NCBI RefSeq assembly: GCF_003001955.1
Contig: NZ_PVNH01000009.1
Span: forward strand, 186,001-250,000
DNA from: Prauserella shujinwangii
GTDB lineage: Bacteria; Actinomycetota; Actinomycetes; Mycobacteriales; Pseudonocardiaceae
Direction of reading: 5' to 3'
Length of the DNA: 64,000 nt
Shown: piece after piece, positions 43,881 through 53,004 of the stretch
Layout: each line of letters starts with the position of its first letter
Numbering within the stretch: the stretch's first letter is position 1
Made by a program: the position numbers and the translations under genes
Notes under the pieces: generated by a model
Databases searched by the model: none
What the model was told of the DNA's origin: nothing
Seen by the model: only the letters and a program-made list of their open reading frames with translations

Positions 43881-44944
43881 ACCGCGCCGAGTGGGTGCGC
43901 GAGGCAGTCCGCATCATCGAGGCCGACGCCAACCGCAGCGCCGACACCCACCTCCATTGCTTCCCGCTGCCCCCGGACTGGGGCATCGATCTCTACCTGA
44001 AGGACGAGTCGGTGCACCCCACCGGCTCGCTCAAGCACCGGCTCGCCCGCTCGCTGTTCCTCTACGGTCTGGTGAACGGGCAGATCGGGCCCGCAACCCC
44101 GCTCATCGAGGCCTCCAGCGGCTCCACGGCGGTGTCCGAGGCCTACTTCGCGCGGATGCTCGGGCTGGAGTTCACCACCGTGGTGCCGCGCAGCACCAGC
44201 CGGGAGAAGATCGACCTCATCGAGTTCTACGGCGGCCGCTGCCACTTCGTGGACGTGCCGCCTGCCATGTACTCCGAGGCCGAGCGGCTGGCTGCGGAGT
44301 GCGGCGGTCACTACCTCGACCAGTTCACCTACGCCGAGCGGGCCACCGACTGGCGCGGCAACAACAACATCGCCGAGTCGGTGTTCGCGCAGCTGCGCTC
44401 GGAGCGGCACCCGGTCCCGTCGTGGATCGTGGTGGGCGCCGGGACGGGCGGCACCAGCGCGACCTTCGGCCGGTACGTCCGCTACCGCAGGCACGACACG
44501 AAGATCGCGGTGGTCGACCCGGAGAATTCGGCGTTCTACGGCGCGTGGGAGACCGGCGTGCGGGGCTACGCGACCGGCATGCCGTCCCGCATCGAGGGCA
44601 TCGGGCGGCCGCGCGTCGAGCCGTCCTTCCTCCCCGAGGTCATCGACGAGATGTTCCAGGTACCCGACGCCGCCTCGCTCGCGGCCATCCGGTTCCTGCG
44701 GGAACGCACCGGGCACTGGGCGGGTGGCTCGACGGGCACGAACCTGTACGGCGCGTTCAGCCTCATCGCGCGCATGCTCGCGGCGGGGGAGCGGGGCAGC
44801 GTGGTGACGTTGCTCTGCGACGGTGGCGAACGTTACGCGAACACCTACTACGACGACGGGTGGATCGCCGAGAAAGGGTTCGACCTGGCGCCGCACCGGA
44901 AGGCCATGGAACGGTTCCTGGAGACCGGCCGCTTCCCCTCGTGA
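43877..44944 (+). CDS. PLP-dependent cysteine synthase-like protein, Cds1-like L-cysteine desulfhydrase
   Basis: A fold-type II PLP enzyme of 355 aa. The Schiff-base Lys53 is in [14 protein letters not shown], the substrate loop is [14 protein letters not shown], and the phosphate-binding loop is [16 protein letters not shown]. The insert [20 protein letters not shown] and the NNNIAESVF segment match M. tuberculosis Cds1 (Rv3684), which releases H2S, pyruvate and ammonia from cysteine. Coupled by overlap to the DUF4229 gene. A cysteine synthase activity cannot be excluded. Confidence 0.83.
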   Translation: MNRAEWVREAVRIIEADANRSADTHLHCFPLPPDWGIDLYLKDESVHPTGSLKHRLARSLFLYGLVNGQIGPATPLIEASSGSTAVSEAYFARMLGLEFTTVVPRSTSREKIDLIEFYGGRCHFVDVPPAMYSEAERLAAECGGHYLDQFTYAERATDWRGNNNIAESVFAQLRSERHPVPSWIVVGAGTGGTSATFGRYVRYRRHDTKIAVVDPENSAFYGAWETGVRGYATGMPSRIEGIGRPRVEPSFLPEVIDEMFQVPDAASLAAIRFLRERTGHWAGGSTGTNLYGAFSLIARMLAAGERGSVVTLLCDGGERYANTYYDDGWIAEKGFDLAPHRKAMERFLETGRFPS

Positions 44945-44948
44945 ACGG

Positions 44949-45821
44949 TCACGCCAGGGCGAGGCCGGTGGCGGTGAGCACGGACCAGGCGAGCATGGCC
45001 AGCCCGGTGTCGCGCAGCACGGGCACCAGTCCGAGACCGTCCCTGCCCGCGACGATCGTGCGCACCGGCCGCACCAGCAGCGGGGCGGCGAGCAGGGCGA
45101 GCAGCGTCACCGGGTGCGCCAGCCCCATGGCCACCGTGATCACGAACGGCACGGTCACCAGCGCCAGGTAGAGACTGCGGGTGCCCGCGTCGCCGAGGCG
45201 CACGGCCAGCGTGCGCTTGCCCGCCGCGCGGTCGGTGGGGATGTCCCTGAGGTTGTTGGCGCCGAGCACCGCCATGGAGAGGCTGCCGACCGCGACCGCG
45301 CAGCCCGCCGCCGCCCAGCTGATCGTCTCCGCCTGCACGTACACGGTGCCGAGCACCGCGGCCAGCCCGAAGAACAGGAACACGGCCACCTCGCCGAGGC
45401 CCGCGTAGCCGTACGGCCGCCGCCCCCCGGTGTAGAACCAGGCGGCCGCGAGGCACGCCGCGCCCATGACCAGCAGCCACCACGTGCCGGTGAGGGCCAC
45501 GAGCACGAGACCGAGCACCCCGGCGAGGCCGAGCGCGGCCAGCGCCGCGCCGAGCACCGCCTTCGGCCGCGCGGCGCCGGAGCCCACCAGCCGCGGCGGT
45601 CCCACGCGGTCGGCGTCGGTGCCACGGACGCCGTCGGAGTAGTCGTTGGCGTAGTTGACGCCGACGATCAGGGACAGGGCGACCAGCAGCGCCAGCAGCG
45701 ACCGCCACCACGAGAACGCGCCCAGCTCCGCCGCCGCACCCGCACCGGCCACGACCGGCGCGACGGCGTTGGGCAACGTCCGCGGCCGCGCCCCCTCGAT
45801 CCACTCCGCAAGACTCGCCAT
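44949..45821 (-). CDS. menA: 1,4-dihydroxy-2-naphthoate polyprenyltransferase
   Basis: MenA attaches the polyprenyl chain to DHNA in the membrane. A UbiA-family protein of 290 aa with about eight membrane segments. The first Asp-rich motif is [14 protein letters not shown] and the second is [20 protein letters not shown]. The ATG at 45821 gives [19 protein letters not shown], which aligns with mycobacterial MenA; ATG 45830 is a minor alternative. Convergent with the Cds1-like gene, 4 bp apart. The upstream region is the 30-bp repeat array. Confidence 0.95.
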   Translation of the reverse strand: MASLAEWIEGARPRTLPNAVAPVVAGAGAAAELGAFSWWRSLLALLVALSLIVGVNYANDYSDGVRGTDADRVGPPRLVGSGAARPKAVLGAALAALGLAGVLGLVLVALTGTWWLLVMGAACLAAAWFYTGGRRPYGYAGLGEVAVFLFFGLAAVLGTVYVQAETISWAAAGCAVAVGSLSMAVLGANNLRDIPTDRAAGKRTLAVRLGDAGTRSLYLALVTVPFVITVAMGLAHPVTLLALLAAPLLVRPVRTIVAGRDGLGLVPVLRDTGLAMLAWSVLTATGLALA

Positions 45822-45869
45822 GCGGGCCATTCTTCGCCATGCACCCGCCGTGCCGATCACGTCCCCACT

Positions 45870-46095
45870 GTGGCGTTGGTTGCGGTGGACGCACCGAGTG
45901 CCGCGTTGATTGCGGTGGACGTACCGAATGTGGCGTTGGTTGCGGTGGACGTACCGAATGCCGCGTTGGTTGCGGTGGACGCACCGAATGCCGCGTTGGT
46001 TGCGGTGGACGTACCGAATGTGGCGTTGGTTGCGGTGGACGTACCGAATGCCGCATTGGTTGCGATGAACGCACCCAATGCCACATTGGGGAGCT
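45870..46095. repeat. 30-bp tandem repeat array, seven full units plus a partial one
   Basis: Units start at 45870, 45900, 45930, 45960, 45990, 46020 and 46050, with a shortened unit from 46080. They vary around GTGGCGTTGGTTGCGGTGGA followed by CGTACCGAAT. The right end CCACATTGGGG matches the right arm of the element at 1051-1141, and the units share its 30-bp period and AATGTGGC/GCATT core. The array fills the gap between divergent menA promoter sequence and the secreted-protein gene end. No unique spacers, so not CRISPR. Confidence 0.93.
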
Positions 46096-46107
46096 CGAAC
46101 GCGCGCG

Positions 46108-47286
46108 TCAGCAGGGGCGGGGCGCGGGGGCGCCCTCGGGGCGGTCGACGTAGGCGGCCGACACGTGCTTGCCGGGCGCCAGGCGGTACCAGACGTCGGT
46201 GCTGCCCTGGGTGCCGTTCGCCACGGCGCCGCGCAGCGAGCACACGATCCGGACGCGCGCGTGCCGCGCCGCGAAGCCGACCTGCTGCGTACCCGCCGAG
46301 GTGCCCCGCCGCACGTTGAGGTGGACGCCCCTCGGGGTCACGACCGTGCCCCACGGCCCGCGCCGGGCCCACTCGTACGTCACGTTCACCCACGCGTTCG
46401 TCTTCAGCCGCAGCCCGTCCCAGAACGTGCCGTCGGCCAGGTCGATGCCCGCGGGGTTGCGCACCTCGCGCCCGAACCCGTCCCGGCCGCCGTTGTGGCC
46501 GTCCTGGTACGCAGCCTCCGCCTGCGGCCTGCCGTGCGGCAGGTCCGGCCAGTGCTCGCGGCCGGGGTTCCAGTGGTCGTCCCGCACGTTCCACGGTCCG
46601 ACATCCCACACCGGGGCCCACTCGCAGCGCGCGTTGTCGGTGGTGCACACGCGGACCGTGTACTCGCCGCTGCCCCTGCCCGACAGCCCGCGCCGGGACG
46701 GCAGCGCCACGAAGTGGTCGCGCCGGGTGATCTTGTGGCCGTTCGCGGTGGTGTGGCCGACCAGGCCCTCGCGGGTGGCGAAGATACGGAACGTCGGGAC
46801 CCGCTGTGCCGACTGCGCGCTCGCCGGTGAGCCACCCGGTGAGTCCGCCTGCGGCCCCGCCGCGGCACGCCACGCGGTGAGCTCGATCCGCCGCACGTCG
46901 TCGGCGGTTCCGGTGGCCGCGCGCACCAGGCGTGCCTGCACGGCCGTCGTCGCCTCCGGCAGCGTGGCGCGACCGCCCCCGGGCACCGGCAGCCATTCGG
47001 TCCACCCGCCGTCGGCCCGCTGCCCGCGCACGTCGACGGTGGTGCCCGGGGCGTGCTCGTACCGGGCGGACACGGTGTCCACGGGCCGGTCCAGCCGCTC
47101 GGCGGGGAACGTCCGGACCCCCATGCGGTGGGCGTCCATGGTGGTGGAAAGCGCGCCCGCACCGGCCGGGTGGGGGTGCAGCGTCCAGGTCACGGAGTCC
47201 TGCGCCGTCGCGGGGAGGGGCGCGAGCCCGAGCGCGGCACAGGCCAAGGTCAGCAGCACGGCCGAGTGCCGTCTTCCACGTCTCAC
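46108..47286 (-). CDS. secreted protein of unknown function
   Basis: A 392-aa exported protein. An Arg-rich n-region and hydrophobic core lead to a signal-peptidase site near ATA-QD (28/29). An N-terminal beta-rich domain (about 30-150) is followed by a Ser/Ala/Pro linker and a C-terminal region with [34 protein letters not shown] and [16 protein letters not shown]. That last block recurs in secreted actinomycete proteins of unknown role, as I remember. GTG 47286 is chosen to begin the signal peptide; an in-frame TTG lies at 47322. The ring of Trp and Asn residues hints at carbohydrate or peptidoglycan contact, but this is speculative. Confidence 0.77.
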   Translation of the reverse strand: MRRGRRHSAVLLTLACAALGLAPLPATAQDSVTWTLHPHPAGAGALSTTMDAHRMGVRTFPAERLDRPVDTVSARYEHAPGTTVDVRGQRADGGWTEWLPVPGGGRATLPEATTAVQARLVRAATGTADDVRRIELTAWRAAAGPQADSPGGSPASAQSAQRVPTFRIFATREGLVGHTTANGHKITRRDHFVALPSRRGLSGRGSGEYTVRVCTTDNARCEWAPVWDVGPWNVRDDHWNPGREHWPDLPHGRPQAEAAYQDGHNGGRDGFGREVRNPAGIDLADGTFWDGLRLKTNAWVNVTYEWARRGPWGTVVTPRGVHLNVRRGTSAGTQQVGFAARHARVRIVCSLRGAVANGTQGSTDVWYRLAPGKHVSAAYVDRPEGAPAPRPC

Positions 47287-47362
47287 GGCGAGAAGCCAAA
47301 ACCCCAGCTCAGAGGCTGTCAACGCGAGCAGCCGGGGCAGGGCCGCACGCCAGCCGGACGAG

Positions 47363-48502
47363 TTAACCCGCCAGGGTGGCCCGCACCCGCGCGCGGTCGA
47401 CCTTGCCCGGCCCCACGAGCGGCAGTTCCGCGACGAACCGCCAGCGTTTGGGCACCCCGGCCGGGCCGATCTCGGCGCGCACGGTAGCGCGCAGCTCGGC
47501 CAGGCCGGGTGGTGGGTCCCCGGCGACGACGGCGGCGGCCACCACCTGACCCCACTCCGGGTCCGGCAGCGGCACCACGCAGGCCTCCCGGACCCCCGGA
47601 TGGGTCCGCAGCGCCCGCTCGACCTGACCGGCGGACACCTTCACCCCACCGGTGTTGATCACGTCGTCCAGCCTGCCGAGCACCTCCAGCCGCCCTCCGG
47701 GGCGCAGCCTGCCGAGGTCACTGGTGCGGAACCAGCCGTCGGCGAACGCCTCGGCCGTGCGGTCCGGGTCGAGCCGGTAGCCGTGCGCGAGGGTCACCCC
47801 GCCGATCTCGACCCGGCCGCCCTCGCCGAGCCGCACCCGCACCCCGCCGAGCGGGGACCCCTCGTAGACGCAGCCGCCCGCGGTCTCGCTCATGCCGTAC
47901 GCGGACACCACACGCACCCCCGCCGCGGCGGCCCGCTCCCGCAGCCGGTCGTCCAGCGCAGCCCCGCCGACCACGATGGCGGTGAACCGCTCCGCACCGG
48001 CCCCGCCCGCGTCGAGCAGGCGGGCCAGCTGCGTCGGCACCAGCGCCGTGTAGTGCGGCCCGCTCCCGGTGCACGTCGCCCGCGCGGCCTCGGCGAACGC
48101 GTCCGGGTCGAACCCCCTCGCCGTGTCGAGCACCACCGGCTCCGTGCCAGCCAGGTGCGCGCGGACGAGGACCTGCAGGCCGCCGATGTAGTGCGCGGGG
48201 GTCGCCAGCAGCCACCGGCCCGGCCCGCCGAGCCGGTCGTGGGTCGCGCCCGCCGAGGCCAGCAGCGCCGCGGCCGAGAGCAGCACGCCCTTCGGCGCGC
48301 CCGTCGAACCGGAGGTGGGCACGACCACCGCCGTTCCCGGTTCGGCGGGCCGGTCGGGCGCCATGGCGGCCCGCACCCGCTCCGCGCCGGGGTCTCGCGG
48401 ATCGAGCGGCAGCACGGCGGCGCCGCCGTCGAGCGCGCCGAGCACGGCGGCCCGCAGGCGGGCGACCGCCTCCGGGCTGCCGTCGGTGTGCACCGTGCGC
48501 AT
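47363..48502 (-). CDS. menE: o-succinylbenzoate-CoA ligase
   Basis: MenE forms o-succinylbenzoyl-CoA for menaquinone synthesis. A short ANL ligase of 379 aa; actinobacterial MenE lacks part of the N-terminal subdomain. The P-loop is VVPTSGSTGAPKGVLLS, followed by YGMSETAGGCVYEG, FRTSDLGRL and GRLDDVINTGGVKVS; the terminal lysine is in VGPGKVDRARV. ATG 48502 starts the conserved sequence (MRTVHTDG); longer frames overlap the small opposite gene. Context (menA, menB, menD) supports MenE over a generic ligase. Confidence 0.93.
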   Translation of the reverse strand: MRTVHTDGSPEAVARLRAAVLGALDGGAAVLPLDPRDPGAERVRAAMAPDRPAEPGTAVVVPTSGSTGAPKGVLLSAAALLASAGATHDRLGGPGRWLLATPAHYIGGLQVLVRAHLAGTEPVVLDTARGFDPDAFAEAARATCTGSGPHYTALVPTQLARLLDAGGAGAERFTAIVVGGAALDDRLRERAAAAGVRVVSAYGMSETAGGCVYEGSPLGGVRVRLGEGGRVEIGGVTLAHGYRLDPDRTAEAFADGWFRTSDLGRLRPGGRLEVLGRLDDVINTGGVKVSAGQVERALRTHPGVREACVVPLPDPEWGQVVAAAVVAGDPPPGLAELRATVRAEIGPAGVPKRWRFVAELPLVGPGKVDRARVRATLAG

Positions 48503-48558
48503 GTCCCGCCCCGTCTCGTGCCTGAAGCCGGTGGCCAGCACCACGCTAGGGTGCCCGC

Positions 48559-48687
48559 ATGGTCGCTCTGCCCGGCTTCGCCCTCCACCTGGTCCTGGTC
48601 GCCCTGTTCTTCGTGGTGCTGTACTTCGTCGTGCGCGCCGCGGTCCGCGACGGCGTCCGCAAGGCGCGGTCGGACGGCGATCAGTAG
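48559..48687 (+). CDS. 42-aa single-pass membrane protein between menE and menB
   Basis: The peptide begins MVALPGFALHLVLVALFFVV, continues with a membrane segment to about residue 26, and ends in a charged tail (VRDGVRKARSDGDQ). TAGGGT (48547-48552) ends 6 nt before the ATG, the same leaderless arrangement as proC and menG in this window. Its 3' end overlaps the menB 3' end by 7 bp on the opposite strand. The function is unknown. The membrane segment and promoter make it more than a chance frame. Confidence 0.62.
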   Translation: MVALPGFALHLVLVALFFVVLYFVVRAAVRDGVRKARSDGDQ

Positions 48688-49631
48688 TAGTACGGGTAGG
48701 CGCTCCAGTCGGGTTCGCGTTTGCCCAGGAAGGCATCGCGCCCCTCGACGGCCTCGTCCTGCATGTAGGCCAGCCGGGTGGCCTCGCCCGCGAACACCTG
48801 CTGGCCGACCATCCCGTCGTCGACCAGGTTGAACGCGTACTTCAGCATCCGCTGCGCGGTCGGTGACTTCCCGATCACCTCCCACGCCCAGTCCAGGGCC
48901 TCCGCCTCGAGCCGGTCGTGCGGCACGGCGGCGTTCGCCGCGCCCATCGCCACCGCCTGCTCCGCCGTGTAGGCCCGGCCGAGGAAGAAGATCTCCCGCG
49001 CGAACTTCTGGCCCACCTGCCGCGCGAGGTAGGCCGACCCGAACCCGCCGTCGAACGACCCCACGTCGGCGTCGGTCTGCTTGAACCGGGCGTGCTCCGC
49101 GGACGCGAGCGTGAGATCGCACACGACGTGCAGCGAGTGCCCGCCGCCCGCCGCCCAGCCGGGAACGACGGCGATCACCACCTTCGGCATGAACCTGATC
49201 AGCCGCTGCACCTCCAGGATGTGCAGCCGCCCCGCCCGCGCCGGATCGACCGTGTCGGACGTCTCGCCGGTGGCGTACTGATACCCGGACCGACCGCGAA
49301 TACGCTGGTCACCACCGGAGCAGAACGACCAGCCGCCGTCCTTCGGCGAGGGGCCGTTTCCGGTGAGCAGGACGCACCCGACGTCGGGGCTCATCCTGGC
49401 GTGGTCGAGCGCGCGGTACAGCTCGTCCACGGTGTGCGGCCGGAAGGCGTTGCGCACCTCCGGCCGGTCGAAGGCCACCCGCACGACGCGCTTGCCGGAC
49501 CGGGATGCCGTGGAACGGTGGTAGGTGATGTCGGTGAAGTCGAACCCCTCGACCGGGGTCCATGTTTCCGGGTCGAACAGTTCGGATACCTGGGCGTCAC
49601 GCACGTTTGGGAGAATAGGCCGTGTGCTCAT
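48681..49631 (-). CDS. menB: 1,4-dihydroxy-2-naphthoyl-CoA synthase
   Basis: MenB cyclises o-succinylbenzoyl-CoA to DHNA-CoA. A crotonase-fold protein of 316 aa with the oxyanion-hole segments FCSGGDQRIRG and VPGWAAGGGHSLHVVCDLTLA. The active-site Asp region is DADVGSFDGGFGSAYLAR, and the C-terminus WSAYPYYY is typical. The actinobacterial N-terminal extension (NVRDAQVSELFDPETW) is present. ATG 49631 is only 30 bp from the divergent menD start. Confidence 0.96.
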   Translation of the reverse strand: MSTRPILPNVRDAQVSELFDPETWTPVEGFDFTDITYHRSTASRSGKRVVRVAFDRPEVRNAFRPHTVDELYRALDHARMSPDVGCVLLTGNGPSPKDGGWSFCSGGDQRIRGRSGYQYATGETSDTVDPARAGRLHILEVQRLIRFMPKVVIAVVPGWAAGGGHSLHVVCDLTLASAEHARFKQTDADVGSFDGGFGSAYLARQVGQKFAREIFFLGRAYTAEQAVAMGAANAAVPHDRLEAEALDWAWEVIGKSPTAQRMLKYAFNLVDDGMVGQQVFAGEATRLAYMQDEAVEGRDAFLGKREPDWSAYPYYY

Positions 49632-49661
49632 GTCGACCGTGACAGCGTGGGGGGTCGCCCG

Positions 49662-51341
49662 GTGAACCCGTCCACCGCGCAGGCGAGGGTCATCGTCGAC
49701 GAGCTCGTGCGCAACACCGTGTCCCACGTCGTGCTCAGCCCCGGCTCCCGCAACGCGCCGCTGTCGCTGGCGCTGTACGACGCCGCGGCGGCGGGCAAGC
49801 TGACCCTGCACGTCCGGATCGACGAGCGCGGCGCCGCGTTCCTCGCACTGGGCATGGCGGCGCGCACCGGCCGCCCGGTCGCGGTCGTGTGCACGTCGGG
49901 CACCGCCGCCGCGAACTTCCACCCCGCCGTGCTGGAGGCCGACCGGGCGGGCGTGCCGCTGATCGTGCTCACCGCCGACCGGCCGCCCGAGCTCCGCGCC
50001 GCGGGCGCCAACCAGGTCGTCGACCAGCAGCGGCTCTACGGCGACGCCGTGCGCTATTTCGACGAGCTCGCCGTCGCCGAGCGCAGGGCCGGGCAGAACG
50101 CGTACTGGCGCAGCCAGATCTGCCGCGCCTGGAACGCGGCCTACGGCGAGTGGCGGTGCGGGCCCGTCCACCTCAACGTGCCGTTCCGTGAACCGCTCGT
50201 CCCGGACGGCGGGGACGAGGCGGACGACTGGTACGAGTCGCTCGAGGGCAGGCCGCGGGGTGCGCGCTGGACCGAGCTGCGCGACTTCGGCGCCCTGCCG
50301 TCCTTCGTGGTGCCCTCGACCCGGCACGGCCTGGTGATCGCGTGCGACGCGGGCGTGCGCGCCGCGAGCGAGTGGGCCGAGCAGCACGGCTGGCCGGTCA
50401 TCTCGGAGACCGGCGGTCTCGGCCTCGGCGGGTCGACGGCCGTCTCCTCCGGCGCCTGGCTGCTCGGCGTGGAGGAGTTCCTGGAACACCACCGGCCCGA
50501 GCAGGTGCTGTGCATCGGAAGGCCCACGGTGTTCCGGCAGCTGCAGGGACTGCTGTCCGACCCCGCCGTCGAGGTGCTGCTCGTGCGGCCCGACTCCGAC
50601 TGGCCCGCGCCCGCCCACAACGTGCGCCAGGTGGGCCAGTGGTTCGACGAACCGACCAAACCGGCTGATCCGGACTGGCTCGGTCGCTGGCAGCGGGCCG
50701 ACGCGGCCGCCGCGGCGGCGGTGCGCGAGGCCGTCGCCGCCGAGCCGTGGCCGAGCGGGCTGCGGGTGGCCACCGAGCTCGTGGACACCCTGCCCCGGGA
50801 CTCGCTGCTCGTCGTCGGCTCCTCCAACCCCACCCGGGACGTCGCGCTCGCCGGCGGGCTGCGTCCGGACGTCCTCGTGCACCGCAATCGCGGGGTCGCC
50901 GGGATCGACGGCACGGTGTCCACCGCCATCGGGGCGGCGACCGTGCACCACGGTCCCTCGTACGCGCTGCTGGGCGACCTGACGTTCCTGCACGACGCGA
51001 ACGGCCTGCTCACCGGCACCGGGCAGAGCCGCCCCGACCTGACGATCGTCGTGCTCAACGACGACGGCGGCGGCATCTTCTCGCTGCTGGAGCAGGGCGC
51101 GCCCGAGCACAGCCAGAGCTTCGAGCGCGTGTTCGGCACGCCGCACGGCGCCGACCTCGGCGCGCTGTGCGCCGGCTACCGGGTGCCGTACACGCTCGCC
51201 GAGACCGCCGCCGACCTGCGGGCGGCCCTGCGGCCCGAGCCCGGCCTGCGGGTGGTCGAGGTGCGGGTGGACCGCACCCGGCACCGCGACCTGCACGCCC
51301 GCGTCCGGCAGGCCGTCACGGCCGCCGTGCTCGGCGCCTGA
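49662..51341 (+). CDS. menD: SEPHCHC synthase MenD
   Basis: MenD is a ThDP-dependent enzyme that adds a succinyl-semialdehyde unit from 2-oxoglutarate to isochorismate. The 559-aa protein has the N-terminal ThDP half (VVLSPGSRNAPLSLAL, catalytic Glu in IDERGAAFLALGMA, SGTAAANFHPAV) and the C-terminal half with SNPTRDVAL and the metal-binding GDLTFLHDANGL to LNDDGGGIF motif. GTG 49662 is just downstream of a GGGGGT sequence. Divergent from menB. menC and menF are not in the window. Confidence 0.96.
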   Translation: MNPSTAQARVIVDELVRNTVSHVVLSPGSRNAPLSLALYDAAAAGKLTLHVRIDERGAAFLALGMAARTGRPVAVVCTSGTAAANFHPAVLEADRAGVPLIVLTADRPPELRAAGANQVVDQQRLYGDAVRYFDELAVAERRAGQNAYWRSQICRAWNAAYGEWRCGPVHLNVPFREPLVPDGGDEADDWYESLEGRPRGARWTELRDFGALPSFVVPSTRHGLVIACDAGVRAASEWAEQHGWPVISETGGLGLGGSTAVSSGAWLLGVEEFLEHHRPEQVLCIGRPTVFRQLQGLLSDPAVEVLLVRPDSDWPAPAHNVRQVGQWFDEPTKPADPDWLGRWQRADAAAAAAVREAVAAEPWPSGLRVATELVDTLPRDSLLVVGSSNPTRDVALAGGLRPDVLVHRNRGVAGIDGTVSTAIGAATVHHGPSYALLGDLTFLHDANGLLTGTGQSRPDLTIVVLNDDGGGIFSLLEQGAPEHSQSFERVFGTPHGADLGALCAGYRVPYTLAETAADLRAALRPEPGLRVVEVRVDRTRHRDLHARVRQAVTAAVLGA

Positions 51342-51347
51342 CCCGCG

Positions 51348-51406
51348 CGAACGCAGCACTCGCGGCGGCCACCAGTGCCGCGTTCAGGGCCGTGCGTGCC
51401 GCGTTC
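51348..51406. repeat. degenerate inverted/direct repeat related to the 30-bp family
   Basis: GTGCCGCGTTC occurs at 51375-51385 and 51396-51406 (21-bp spacing), and GAACGCAGCAC at 51348-51358 is the inverted copy with one change. The motif resembles the ATGCCGCGTTG core of the 45870-46095 array. It fills the gap after menD. Confidence 0.5.
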
Positions 51407-51468
51407 GGGGAGTGCGGACCCCACGATCGGCCGTGTCGGCGGTGGGAACTTCCCGCTAGTTTCCCGCC

Positions 51469-52983
51469 ATGGGGAAAACTTCTCGCGCCGCCATCGGCGC
51501 GATCGCGACCGGCTTCGCGACCGTCCTGCTCGTGACCACCGCGACAAGCACAGCCGCGGACGGCACCGCCCCCGGCGCGCCCGGCCTCGGCGACCCGTAC
51601 TACCCGGGCCAGGGCAACGGCGGCTACGACGTCGCCCACTACGACATCCGGCTGACCTACCACCCCGGTACCGACCGGCTGGCGGGCACCACGACCATCC
51701 TCGCCACCACGACCCAGGAGCTGTCCAGCTTCAACCTCGACTTCGGGCTCGCCGTCCGCTCGGTGCGCGTCGACAACCGGCCCGCCCGTTTCGCCAAGGA
51801 CGCCGACGACCCGAGCGAGCTCGTGGTCACGCCGAGGCGGCCCCTCGCCGAGGGCGAACCGGTGACCGTCGCCGTGAGCTACGCGGACGTGCCCTCCGAG
51901 GTCGCCCTCGACGGCTTCACCGCCTGGAAGCGCACGGCCACCGGGGCGCTCGCGGTGGACGAACCGCACATCGCCGAGTGGTGGTTCCCCGCCAACGACC
52001 ACCCCACCGACAAGGCGACGTTCGACGTGTCGGTCGAGGTACCCGACGACGTGGCCGCCCTGTCCAACGGCAGCCTCGTGCGCAAGTCCAAGCAGCGGGC
52101 CGGATGGACCAGGTGGAGCTGGCGGAGCACCCAGCCGCAGACGACCTACCTGGCCTTCCTCGCGATCGGCGACTACGAGGTCCGGCAGTCCACCACCCCC
52201 GACGGGCAGCCGTTCATCACCGCCTACGACCCCGCGCTCGGCGCGAGCCTGCCCGCCGCGAAGGCCAGCATCGAACGCAGCCCCGAGGTCGTCGAGGTGC
52301 TGGCGGAGTACTTCGGTCCCTACCCGTTCGAGGCGCAGGGCGGCATCGCCACCACCGGGCTCGGCTTCGCGCTGGAGAACCAGACCCGCTCGGTGTACGA
52401 CGCCGCGTTCTTCCGCGCGGGCGCCAACCTGTCGGTGGTCGCGCACGAGAGTGCGCACCAGTGGTTCGGCGACTCCGTGGCGCTCGGCAGGTGGAGCGAC
52501 ATCTGGCTCAACGAGGGCTTCGCCAGCTACGCCGAGTTCCTCTGGTCCGAGCACGAGGGCGAGGGCACGGCCGACGAGCTCGCGCAGTACCTGTACGACT
52601 CGGTGCCCGCGGACGACCCGTTCTGGCAGATGCTGCCCGGCGACCCCGGTGCGGACAACCAGTTCCACGCCGCCGTCTACGACCGGGGTGCCCTCGCCGT
52701 GCACGCGCTGCGCAAGACCGTCGGCGACGAGACGTTCTTCCGGATCCTGCGGTCGTGGCTGGCGGAGAAGAAGGGCGGCCACGGCACGATCGAGGAGTTC
52801 GTGGCGCTGGCCGAGCGCCTTTCCGGGCAGCGGCTGGACGAGCTGTTCGACGTGTGGCTGTTCACCCCGGGCAAGCCGGCGACCGGCCCGAACGGTGCCG
52901 GGGCGCGGACGGCGGCCGTCGCCGAGCCGGAGTCCTACCGTGAGCTGCGGCTCACCCACGAACTGCTGGCCAGGCGGAACTAG
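51469..52983 (+). CDS. secreted M1-family zinc metallopeptidase
   Basis: An exported aminopeptidase-like protein of 504 aa with a signal peptide to about residue 30. An N-terminal beta-sandwich domain (about 50-230) contains DVAHYDIRLTYHPGTDRLAG. The gluzincin domain has HESAHQWFGD (zinc ligands His326 and His330, catalytic Glu327) and the third ligand Glu349 in WLNEGFASYAEF. The GAMEN exopeptidase motif appears as GLGFALENQ, a variant. The large C-terminal ERAP-type domain is missing, as in other secreted actinobacterial members. Substrate unknown. Confidence 0.9.
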   Translation: MGKTSRAAIGAIATGFATVLLVTTATSTAADGTAPGAPGLGDPYYPGQGNGGYDVAHYDIRLTYHPGTDRLAGTTTILATTTQELSSFNLDFGLAVRSVRVDNRPARFAKDADDPSELVVTPRRPLAEGEPVTVAVSYADVPSEVALDGFTAWKRTATGALAVDEPHIAEWWFPANDHPTDKATFDVSVEVPDDVAALSNGSLVRKSKQRAGWTRWSWRSTQPQTTYLAFLAIGDYEVRQSTTPDGQPFITAYDPALGASLPAAKASIERSPEVVEVLAEYFGPYPFEAQGGIATTGLGFALENQTRSVYDAAFFRAGANLSVVAHESAHQWFGDSVALGRWSDIWLNEGFASYAEFLWSEHEGEGTADELAQYLYDSVPADDPFWQMLPGDPGADNQFHAAVYDRGALAVHALRKTVGDETFFRILRSWLAEKKGGHGTIEEFVALAERLSGQRLDELFDVWLFTPGKPATGPNGAGARTAAVAEPESYRELRLTHELLARRN

Positions 52984-53004
52984 CGAGGTGGCTATGCTCG
53001 CCGG

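Noticed and set aside
45870-46095. 30-bp array as CRISPR
   Set aside because: Repeats are head-to-tail with no spacers, and the variation is scattered single bases inside the unit.
44823-46319. Plus-strand frame through the menA region and the 30-bp array
   Set aside because: Antisense to menA; the periodic part is only translated repeat DNA ([10 protein letters not shown]-like).
48681-51359. An 892-codon minus-strand reading frame
   Set aside because: Its last 316 codons are menB. The upstream part is antisense to menD and resembles no protein.
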